A DNA stretch of 5,140 bases, from contig JAJZDE010000094.1 in assembly GCA_021828745.1 (NCBI GenBank), positions 1 through 5,140 on the forward strand. Direction: 5' to 3'. The position numbers and the translations under genes are program-made. Source of the DNA: Pseudomonadota bacterium. Its GTDB lineage: Bacteria; Pseudomonadota; Gammaproteobacteria; Burkholderiales; Ferrovaceae. Under the pieces are notes generated by a model that was not told where the DNA came from, ran no database searches, and saw nothing but the letters and a program-made list of their open reading frames with translations. Shown here one piece after another: positions 1 to 4,997 of the stretch (position 1 is its first letter; every line of letters starts with the position of its first letter).

Positions 1-291
1 GTATTGCATGGCTGTACGGTGGGCGCCGGTTCGCTGATCGGAATCCGGGCGGTGGTCCTGAATCATGCCGTCATCGGCAAAAACTGTCTGATCGGCGCCA
101 ATGCCCTGATCACCGAAGGCAAGCAGATCCCCGACAACTCCCTGGTGGTGGGGAGTCCCGGGCGGGTCATCCGCACCCTGAACGAGCAGGAGATTGCCGG
201 ACTGGCGCAGAATGCCGATGTGTACGTGAAGCGTGCCGAACAATTCCGGCACACCTGTGTGCGTCTCCCCGACCTGCCCGCCCATGAGTGA
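1..291 (+). CDS. Gamma-carbonic-anhydrase-like hexapeptide-repeat protein (3' part only)
   Basis: Partial gene: the frame is open from the first base and ends at TGA 289-291, leaving about 96 C-terminal residues. The visible part is the end of a left-handed beta-helix with hexapeptide steps (LIGIRA, AVIGKN, CLIGAN), then IPDNSLVVGSPGRVIRTL and a C-terminal helix. This is the signature of the gamma-CA/YrdA/PaaY/CaiE family, trimeric cytoplasmic proteins that often bind zinc. The HGC at the start of the window carries what is normally the third metal-binding histidine; the other two would lie upstream. Two positions differ from the usual pattern as I recall it: IRA where (M)GA is common, and LNHAVIG where LNGAVIG is common. 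Family assignment is firm. Carbonic anhydrase activity is not shown, since many members have none or unknown activity. The stop overlaps the start of the next gene, so the two are probably co-translated. Confidence 0.88.
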   Translation, partial: VLHGCTVGAGSLIGIRAVVLNHAVIGKNCLIGANALITEGKQIPDNSLVVGSPGRVIRTLNEQEIAGLAQNADVYVKRAEQFRHTCVRLPDLPAHE

Positions 292-895
292 GTTCTCCTC
301 CGAAACCCGTTTGATTCCCGGCCCCGCCGGTCTTCTGGAAACCGTCGTCGACCGGCCCCGCGGGCCGGTCCGCGGTCTGGCCCTGGTGGCCCACCCCCAC
401 CCGCTGTTTGGCGGCACCCTGAACAACAAGGTTACCCAGACGCTGGCCCGCGCCTTCACCGGCCTGGGTTGCGTCACCTGGCGCATGAACTTTCGGGGGG
501 TGGGCAAGAGCGCCGGGAACTTCACGCAGGGACCCGGCGAAACAGAGGACTGGCTGGCCCTCCACGCGCTGGCCGCACAGGAAACCGCTGACGTCCCGCT
601 GCTGCTGGGCGGCTTTTCCTTTGGCGCCTTCGTCATGACGGAAGTGGCCCGCACCCTGCCCTGCCAGCGTCTGGTTCTGGTGGCCCCTGCGGTGGGCCAT
701 TTCCCGGTGGGGACCGTCCCGCCCCAGACCCTCGTCATCCACGGAGAACGGGATACCACCGTGCCCCTGACGGACGTGCTGCGCTGGGCCGAACCGCAGG
801 ATCTCCCCGTCCTGGTGGTCCCCGGAGCCGACCATTTCTTTCACCAACGCTTGATCCTGTTGCGCAACTGGGTTAGTCTGGTCTGTCGTTCCTAA
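284..895 (+). CDS. Small alpha/beta hydrolase (COG2945-type, dienelactone-hydrolase-like)
   Basis: A 203-residue cytoplasmic protein spanning the compact alpha/beta-hydrolase fold, with no signal peptide. In order: VAHPHPLFGGT (about 35-45, oxyanion-hole strand and loop), RMNFRGVGKSAG (67-78), nucleophile elbow GGFSFGAF with Ser112, HGERDTTVP with acid Asp157, and GADHFFH with His184. The full Ser-Asp-His triad is therefore present. The HPHPLFGGTLNNKV and FRGVGKS motifs are typical of the COG2945 group found across Pseudomonadota, whose substrates are mostly unknown; an ester or related acyl bond is expected. ATG 284 is chosen because it overlaps the preceding stop (ATGAGTGA, 8-nt overlap), which suggests translational coupling; there is no clear Shine-Dalgarno. 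An in-frame GTG at 233 would add 17 residues lying wholly over the previous gene and is less likely. The family is secure, the reaction is not. Confidence 0.9.
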   Translation: MSEFSSETRLIPGPAGLLETVVDRPRGPVRGLALVAHPHPLFGGTLNNKVTQTLARAFTGLGCVTWRMNFRGVGKSAGNFTQGPGETEDWLALHALAAQETADVPLLLGGFSFGAFVMTEVARTLPCQRLVLVAPAVGHFPVGTVPPQTLVIHGERDTTVPLTDVLRWAEPQDLPVLVVPGADHFFHQRLILLRNWVSLVCRS

Positions 896-913
896 TCTGC
901 CTCCGAGAAACCC

Positions 914-1339
914 GTGCTGCTGCTTTCGATCAAGTCCTTCCACATCATGGCCATGGTGACCTGGTTTGCCGGGCTGTTTTACCTCCCCCGCCTGTTCGTC
1001 TATCACGCGCAATGTCCGGAATCGGATACCCTGGGGCGGGAACGCTTCAAGATCATGGAGCGCAAGTTATTCTGGGGCATCACCACGCCCGGGGGCGTGT
1101 TCACCCTCCTTTCCGGCCTGTTCATGGCCTTCGGACTGGATGACCGGGGCGGCTGGCTGTATGCCAAACTGGCCCTCGTGACCCTGCTGGTGGCCTACCA
1201 CGTCTGGTGTGGCACCCTGGTCAGAGCCCTGGCCCGGGACCAGAATCCGCACGGCCATGTCTGGTACCGCTGGTTCAATGAGTTTCCGGTACTGGTGCTC
1301 ATCCCCGTGGTCATTCTGGTGGTCTTCAAACCCTTCTGA
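914..1339 (+). CDS. hemJ: HemJ, protoporphyrinogen IX oxidase (CopD-like/UPF0093 membrane protein)
   Basis: 141 residues, the usual length for HemJ, with about four membrane helices: near 5-28, 58-75, 82-104 and 123-139. Family motifs are clear: KSFHIMAMVTWFAGLFYLPR at the N-terminus, FVYHAQ, FKIMERKLFWGI, WLYAKL (Lys85), AYHVW (His96), RWFNEFP (119-125) and a C-terminal VFKPF. HemJ is the oxygen-independent-type protoporphyrinogen oxidase of many Pseudomonadota and cyanobacteria; it acts in the inner membrane at the penultimate step of haem synthesis. His10, in the first helix, is at the position generally held to be important in the family and may ligate haem. The start is GTG at 914, behind a weak purine-rich site (GAGAAA); the next in-frame ATGs (947, 953) would remove the conserved KSFH segment. 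It sits 17 nt after the hydrolase and 8 nt before the methyltransferase gene, which fits one operon. No other haem gene is visible here. Confidence 0.93.
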   Translation: MLLLSIKSFHIMAMVTWFAGLFYLPRLFVYHAQCPESDTLGRERFKIMERKLFWGITTPGGVFTLLSGLFMAFGLDDRGGWLYAKLALVTLLVAYHVWCGTLVRALARDQNPHGHVWYRWFNEFPVLVLIPVVILVVFKPF

Positions 1340-1347
1340 GTCTCTTC

Positions 1348-2502
1348 ATGAATCCTTCCGACCCTTTCTTTTTCTGCCCATGCCCGCGCGGGCTGGAAGG
1401 CGTACTGTCCCAGGAACTGGCTTCCCTGGGCGCCCGGAACGTCGAACCCCGGGACTCCGGGGTAGGTTTCACGGGAAGTTACCGCCTGGCCATGCGTGTC
1501 AATCTGGAAAGCCGCCTCGCCAGCCGGGTGCTCTGGCAAGTAGCCAGGGGCGCCTATCGCTCCGAACAGGAACTCTACGACCAGGCGGTGCGCCTGCCCT
1601 GGAGCGACTGGTTCTGCGTGGAACGAACCCTGAAGGTCGACACCCGGGCCCATCATTCGCCCCTGCGGAGCCTGGATTTTGCCACGCTCCGCATCAAGGA
1701 TGCCATCTGCGACCATTTTCGCGCACAGCAGGGTCAGCGCCCTTCCATCGACACCCATCAGCCCGAGATCCGCGTCCATCTGTTTCTGGATGCCACCCAT
1801 TTCACCCTCTCCCTGGATACCTCCGGCGACGCGCTGTTCAAACGCGGGGCGCGGCCGGAGGGAGGGGAGGCCCCCCTGAAACGCAATCTGGCAGCGGGAT
1901 TGCTGGCCCTGGCCCAGTGGCAACCCGGACTGCCCCTACTCGATGCCTTCTGCGGGGCAGGCACGATATTGCTGGAGGCGGCGGCCCAGAGTTTGCAGCG
2001 CGCACCGGGATTGAACCGTTCCTTCGCCTTCGAGCACCTGCGTTCGTGGCCGGTGGCCCAACATTGGCCCGCCCTGCTCGAGGAAGCCCGGGCCCGGGTC
2101 CTGCCCCCCACCGCCTTGCCCCTGTGGGGCCGGGACCTGAAGGGCGATGCCCTGGAACTCACCCGTCTCAATCTGGCCGCGGACGGACTGGAAGAGTGCG
2201 TGACCCTGAAGCAGGTCAATGTCCTGGAATCTTCCCCGCCCTGTCCTTCGGGGCTGCTGCTCAGCAACCTGCCCTATGGAGTACGACTCGGAGAACAAGC
2301 CGAGTTGTCCCTGTTCTACCCTGAACTGGGCAATACCCTGAAGCAGCGTTATGCCGGCTGGACGGCCTGCCTGTTCAGCGCCGACCTGACGCTTCCCAAA
2401 TTCCTGCGTCTCAAGGTCGCGCGCCGAACCCCACTCTACAATGGCGCGCTCGAATGTCGCCTGTTCCGCATTCCCCTGGTTCAGGGATCAAATCGCACCT
2501 GA
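1348..2502 (+). CDS. rlmL: THUMP-domain class I SAM-dependent RNA methyltransferase (RlmL/YpsC type)
   Basis: 384 residues, matching stand-alone RlmL/YpsC proteins, which correspond to the N-terminal half of E. coli RlmKL. The N-terminus FFFCPCPRGLEGVLSQEL (7-24) opens the ferredoxin-like/THUMP part, which binds RNA and runs to about residue 155. LDTSGDALFKRGAR (156-169) links to a Rossmann methyltransferase domain. SAM motif I is LLDAFCGAGTILLEAA (197-212); the second-strand acidic region is GRDLKGDAL (261-269); the catalytic motif is NLPYGVRL (307-314); LYNGALECRLF (363-373) is the conserved C-terminal signature. The expected reaction is N2-methylation of a guanosine in 23S rRNA (G2445 in E. 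coli), but only family resemblance supports the site. Compared with the common NPPYG motif, the second residue is Leu. In APLKRNLAAG the position usually Glu (APLRENLAA) is Arg179. The ATG at 1348 lies 8 nt after hemJ; the upstream Shine-Dalgarno is weak. The symbol is by family, so treat the substrate as unproven. Confidence 0.88.
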   Translation: MNPSDPFFFCPCPRGLEGVLSQELASLGARNVEPRDSGVGFTGSYRLAMRVNLESRLASRVLWQVARGAYRSEQELYDQAVRLPWSDWFCVERTLKVDTRAHHSPLRSLDFATLRIKDAICDHFRAQQGQRPSIDTHQPEIRVHLFLDATHFTLSLDTSGDALFKRGARPEGGEAPLKRNLAAGLLALAQWQPGLPLLDAFCGAGTILLEAAAQSLQRAPGLNRSFAFEHLRSWPVAQHWPALLEEARARVLPPTALPLWGRDLKGDALELTRLNLAADGLEECVTLKQVNVLESSPPCPSGLLLSNLPYGVRLGEQAELSLFYPELGNTLKQRYAGWTACLFSADLTLPKFLRLKVARRTPLYNGALECRLFRIPLVQGSNRT

Positions 2503-2509
2503 AGGAAAG

Positions 2510-2525
2510 GGCGGGCGCGCCCGCC
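2510..2525. terminator. Perfect 16-bp GC palindrome, possible hairpin terminator or insulator after the methyltransferase gene
   Basis: GGCGGGCG is followed directly by its exact reverse complement CGCCCGCC, starting 7 nt after the methyltransferase stop. In RNA it could fold as a 6-bp all-GC stem with a CGCG loop. Position fits the end of the upstream operon, but no U-tract follows (GCTTGCTGTAAT), so it is not a standard intrinsic terminator. It could pause polymerase, protect the 3' end, or be a protein-binding palindrome, as it ends only 5 nt before the Pho box. Confidence 0.35.
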
Positions 2526-2530
2526 GCTTG

Positions 2531-2548
2531 CTGTAATATGACAGTCAC
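2531..2548 (+). promoter_or_regulatory. Pho box (PhoB binding site) upstream of phoB
   Basis: CTGTAAT-ATGA-CAGTCAC has the 7+4+7 layout of a Pho box. The first half differs from CTGTCAT at one base; the second matches CTGTCAC at six of seven. It lies exactly 10 nt upstream of a TATAAC -10 element, the same spacing I recall for the E. coli phoA promoter, where the Pho box replaces the -35. Place, geometry and downstream gene agree, so autoregulation of phoB by PhoB~P in phosphate limitation is the natural reading. No binding data are available here. Confidence 0.75.
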
Positions 2549-2558
2549 ATGAAGGGCG

Positions 2559-2564
2559 TATAAC
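2559..2564 (+). promoter_or_regulatory. -10 element of the phoB promoter
   Basis: TATAAC matches the sigma70 consensus TATAAT at five of six bases and follows the Pho box by 10 nt. No good -35 is seen, as expected for a PhoB-activated promoter. Transcription would start near 2570-2573. That leaves roughly 43 nt of leader before the TTG start at 2615, whereas the ATG at 2573 would be essentially leaderless. Confidence 0.65.
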
Positions 2565-2604
2565 ACCTCCTCATGGACACGCATATTGATTTGATTCCCC
2601 CTAC

Positions 2605-2609
2605 GGAGG
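2605..2609 (+). promoter_or_regulatory. Strong Shine-Dalgarno that decides the phoB start
   Basis: GGAGG is complementary to the 16S rRNA 3' end and sits 5 nt before the in-frame TTG at 2615. No comparable site precedes the ATG at 2573, whose upstream sequence (CACCTCCTC) instead resembles the anti-Shine-Dalgarno. Confidence 0.75.
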
Positions 2610-2614
2610 CGAAT

Positions 2615-3304
2615 TTGGGAGCCCATATTCTGGTCGTGGAAGATGAAGTCGCCATTCAGGAACTGATCACCCTCAACCTGGCTCAGGCCGGTCACGAAAC
2701 CGAGGTGGCCTCCGACGGACTGGAGGCCCTTTCGCGCGTGCAGGACATGCTTCCCGACCTGATCCTGGTAGACTGGATGTTACCCGGCATGAGCGGCCTG
2801 GACCTGGTCCGGCGCCTGCGCGCCCACCAGCGGACCCAGCGTGTCCCGATCATCATGCTGACGGCACGGGTCGATGAAGCGGACAAACTGCTCGGGCTGG
2901 AATCCGGCGCGGATGATTACATCACCAAACCCTTCTCGATCCGGGAACTGAATGCGCGCATCAAGGCCGTGTTGCGTCGGCGCGCGCCCCAGATGACGGA
3001 AGATCCGGTCCTCTTCAAGACCCTGTCCCTGGACCCCACCACCCACCGGGTTCATGCAGGAACCGCGGAGATCCCTCTGGGACCCACCGAGTTCAAGTTG
3101 CTCCACTTTTTCATGACCCACCCGGAGCGGGTCTATTCCCGAACCCAGATTCTCGATCACGTCTGGGGGGATCACGTTTTCATCGAGGAACGCACGGTGG
3201 ACGTTCACATCCGCCGTCTCCGCTCTGCCCTGGAAACCACCGGCCATGACCGGTTCCTGCAAACCGTCCGGGGGGCGGGTTATCGCCTGACGGCTCTCGT
3301 CTGA
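2615..3304 (+). CDS. phoB: PhoB, phosphate regulon response regulator (OmpR/PhoB family)
   Basis: A DNA-binding response regulator that, when phosphorylated by PhoR, binds Pho boxes and activates phosphate-starvation genes. From the TTG start it has 229 residues, the length of E. coli PhoB, beginning MGAHILVVEDE. Receiver domain 1-120: acidic pocket Glu9/Asp10, phosphoacceptor Asp53 in LVDWMLPG, Thr83 in MLTAR, Lys105 in TKPFS, all at E. coli PhoB numbers. The winged-helix effector domain (about 128-229) contains LGPTEFKLLHFF, the recognition-helix segment ERTVDVHIRRLRSAL and TVRGAGYRL. TTG is preferred to ATG 2573 (243 residues) because of the GGAGG 5 nt upstream, the exact residue numbering, and because the extra 14 residues precede the conserved fold. 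phoR follows after 70 nt. A Pho box and -10 lie upstream, suggesting autoregulation. Close relatives in the OmpR family are possible, but the adjacent PhoR and Pho box favour PhoB strongly. Confidence 0.93.
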   Translation: MGAHILVVEDEVAIQELITLNLAQAGHETEVASDGLEALSRVQDMLPDLILVDWMLPGMSGLDLVRRLRAHQRTQRVPIIMLTARVDEADKLLGLESGADDYITKPFSIRELNARIKAVLRRRAPQMTEDPVLFKTLSLDPTTHRVHAGTAEIPLGPTEFKLLHFFMTHPERVYSRTQILDHVWGDHVFIEERTVDVHIRRLRSALETTGHDRFLQTVRGAGYRLTALV

Positions 3305-3314
3305 ACGGATGACT

Positions 3315-3359
3315 CACCCGCCACCCCGGCGAGGGTGTACTCTCTGATTTTCAGTTTTT
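3315..3359 (+). terminator. Weak hairpins and T-run in the phoB-phoR spacer, possible attenuator
   Basis: Between phoB and phoR, CACC-CGCC and GGCG-AG-GGTG (3315-3337) can fold into a stem of about eight GC-rich pairs with a 5-nt ACCCC loop and a 2-nt bulge. A second small stem, CTGA-TTT-TCAG (3344-3354), is followed at once by TTTTT (3355-3359). Neither is a strong intrinsic terminator alone. Together they might lower readthrough so that phoR is made at less than phoB. Speculative. Confidence 0.25.
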
Positions 3360-3374
3360 GCAGGTTGGCGAATC

Positions 3375-4694
3375 ATGCGGTCGTTTGTCAGATACATTCT
3401 GGGAGTCCTCGTCACGGTCCTGGTCCTGTGTGCCGGGATCACGGCCCTTTGGGGCTGGGCCTGGGGCCTGGGACTGCTGGCCCTGTTCATGGGGGCCGTG
3501 GCCGCGCGGGACGCCTGGAAACTGCAAGCCCTGCACCGCTGGCTCCAGGAACAGAAACTCTCCCCGGGATACCAGCCGGGACGAACCTGGGAACAGGTTT
3601 TCGGGCGTCTGCATTCCCTGGAACGGCGCATCGATGAGGACCAGATCCGCCGCCAGGAGGCCATCGATCGTTTCCAGCAGGCCCTGACCCTGCTGCCCAG
3701 CGGCATCGTGATCCTTGACCAGACCCACCGCATCCTCTGGTGCAATCCGGCCGCAGAAGCCCATTTACAGATTCATCTGGAACAGGATCGGGGGCAAAGT
3801 CTGCCCTATCTCATCCGCCAGACCGAGTTCCAGAACTTCCTGGACCAGAAACCCGCTCCCGACCAGCGCTGCACCCTGCACCGACGCGTTCAGCAGGACC
3901 TCTCCCTGGCCCTGCAACTCATTCCTTACAGCATCGACGAACGCATGCTGGTCACCCAGGACATCACCCAATGGGAACGGGATGAAAAAGTGCGGCGCGA
4001 TTTCGTGGCCAATGTGTCCCATGAACTGCGCACCCCCCTCACCGTGGTGGGGGGGTTCATCGAAACCCTGCAAAACAGCGGATCACTGCCGTCCGCCACC
4101 CGGAAACGCATTTTTCAGACCATGGAAACCCAGACCGACCGGATGCGCCGACTGGTGGAAGAACTGCTCTCCCTGTCCCGCCTGGAAAGCCAGACCGGAG
4201 TCGCGCCGCTCACCCCCATCCCCCTTTCTGCCTTGCTCACCCAAATGCTGCAGATGGCCAGCCAGTTGAGCCGGGGTCAGCATACCGTCGATACCCAGGG
4301 GGATTTCGATCAGCGCACCCTGCTGGGAATCGAATCGGAACTCGCGAGCGCCTTCGGTAACCTGGTGGCCAATGCGATCCGCTACACGCCGCCGGGCGGA
4401 CGAATCACGCTGTCCTGGCGCGAGGAAGGGGGCGAGGGAATCTTTGCGGTGCAGGACACGGGTATTGGCATCTCTGCCGAACACATCCCCCGTCTCACGG
4501 AACGGTTCTACCGGGTAGATCAGGCCCGCTCCCGGGACACCGGGGGAACGGGCCTGGGATTGTCGATCGTCAAGCAAATCGCCCTGCATCATGATCTCAC
4601 CCTCACCATCGACAGCCAGTCGGACAAAGGCAGTAGCTTTGCCCTTCGTTTTCCGGCCCATCGTCTGGGACTGCCCGAAAGCGCGGCGCCCTGA
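3375..4694 (+). CDS. phoR: PhoR, phosphate regulon sensor histidine kinase
   Basis: 439 residues, near the usual PhoR length (about 430). The N-terminus (about 5-45) holds two hydrophobic helices separated by only a few residues (WGWAW), so there is no large periplasmic sensor, as in E. coli PhoR, which senses through PstSCAB/PhoU. A charged linker (46-95) leads to a PAS domain (about 95-195; LPSGIVILD, WCNPAAEAHL). The HisKA domain has FVANVSHELRTPLTVVGGF with phosphoacceptor His216. The ATPase domain shows the N box FGNLVANAIRYTPPGG (Asn329, Asn333), the G1 box DTGIGIS (361-367), the F box ERFYRVDQARS and the G2 box GGTGLGLSIVKQI (390-402). All catalytic motifs are intact. The ATG at 3375 retains the membrane segment; its Shine-Dalgarno (AGGTTGG) is only moderate and rather distant. 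It partners the preceding phoB and ends 32 nt before ptsH. No pst or phoU gene is in the window. Confidence 0.94.
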   Translation: MRSFVRYILGVLVTVLVLCAGITALWGWAWGLGLLALFMGAVAARDAWKLQALHRWLQEQKLSPGYQPGRTWEQVFGRLHSLERRIDEDQIRRQEAIDRFQQALTLLPSGIVILDQTHRILWCNPAAEAHLQIHLEQDRGQSLPYLIRQTEFQNFLDQKPAPDQRCTLHRRVQQDLSLALQLIPYSIDERMLVTQDITQWERDEKVRRDFVANVSHELRTPLTVVGGFIETLQNSGSLPSATRKRIFQTMETQTDRMRRLVEELLSLSRLESQTGVAPLTPIPLSALLTQMLQMASQLSRGQHTVDTQGDFDQRTLLGIESELASAFGNLVANAIRYTPPGGRITLSWREEGGEGIFAVQDTGIGISAEHIPRLTERFYRVDQARSRDTGGTGLGLSIVKQIALHHDLTLTIDSQSDKGSSFALRFPAHRLGLPESAAP

Positions 4695-4700
4695 TAGAAT
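4695..4700 (+). promoter_or_regulatory. Possible weak -10 for ptsH
   Basis: TAGAAT matches TATAAT at five of six bases and lies just after the phoR stop, 26 nt before the ptsH ATG. The best -35 at suitable spacing (CTGCCC at 4671) matches TTGACA at only three positions. It could let ptsHI be expressed independently of phoBR, but one hexamer is weak evidence. Confidence 0.25.
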
Positions 4701-4726
4701 GGAGGGACTTTTCCCAGAGACCCGCC

Positions 4727-4996
4727 ATGCCTTCCCAGGATATCCAGATCATCAACAAACTTGGGCTCCACGCCCGTGCTTCCGCCAAACTGTCGCAAAT
4801 CGCCTCGGCCTATCCCTGTGAGGTCCGGATCGAACGCAATGGACGACAGGTCAATGCCAAGAGCATCATGGGCGTCATGATGCTGGCGGCAGGCCGTGGC
4901 AGCTGGATCAAACTGGAAACACGCGGGGAAAAGGAAGCGGAAGCGCTCCAGGCGCTGACCACTTTGATCGAGAACCGTTTCGACGAGGGCGAATGA
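4727..4996 (+). CDS. ptsH: HPr phosphocarrier protein of the phosphotransferase system
   Basis: 89 residues, the normal HPr length, covering the single HPr domain. NKLGLHARASAK carries the catalytic His15, which accepts phosphate from enzyme I and passes it to EIIA proteins in the cytoplasm. NAKSIMGVMML carries Ser46, the site phosphorylated by HPr kinase/phosphorylase (HprK); the residue and its context are conserved here, so regulation by an HprK elsewhere in the genome is plausible. The ATG at 4727 has a modest upstream AGAGA and gives a standard N-terminus (MPSQDIQIINKLGL). ptsI starts one base after its stop, so the pair is coupled. In many beta- and gamma-proteobacteria this type of HPr serves a regulatory PTS with no sugar permease; that is inferred, as no EII gene is visible. 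An NPr (PtsO) label is an alternative, but the intact Ser46 region and neighbouring ptsI suit HPr. Confidence 0.93.
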   Translation: MPSQDIQIINKLGLHARASAKLSQIASAYPCEVRIERNGRQVNAKSIMGVMMLAAGRGSWIKLETRGEKEAEALQALTTLIENRFDEGE

Positions 4997-4997
4997 A

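Noticed and set aside
233..283. Upstream GTG start for the hydrolase
   Set aside because: It would add 17 residues fully overlapping the previous gene; the ATG at 284 overlapping the stop fits coupling and family length.
167..1012. Long minus-strand open frame (281 codons) opposite the hydrolase and hemJ
   Set aside because: Low-complexity Gly/Gln/His-rich translation typical of the antisense of GC-rich genes; it lies opposite well-identified genes and shows no motif.
1195..1923. Minus-strand open frame (242 codons) opposite hemJ and the methyltransferase
   Set aside because: Shadow of strongly supported + strand genes; no domain recognisable.
1209..2324. Long + strand open frame (371 codons) in another frame of the methyltransferase
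   Set aside because: Pro/Arg/Gly-rich out-of-frame translation; the overlapping methyltransferase frame has all family motifs.
2510..2530. Palindrome as a classical rho-independent terminator
   Set aside because: No T-run follows the stem, so only a low-confidence terminator or insulator call is justified.
4083..4661. Minus-strand open frame (192 codons) opposite phoR
   Set aside because: Antisense shadow of the kinase domains; no recognisable motif.
4701..4706. GGAGGG as the Shine-Dalgarno of ptsH
   Set aside because: It lies 20 nt before the ATG, too far, and no start codon occurs at proper spacing; AGAGA nearer the ATG is more likely.
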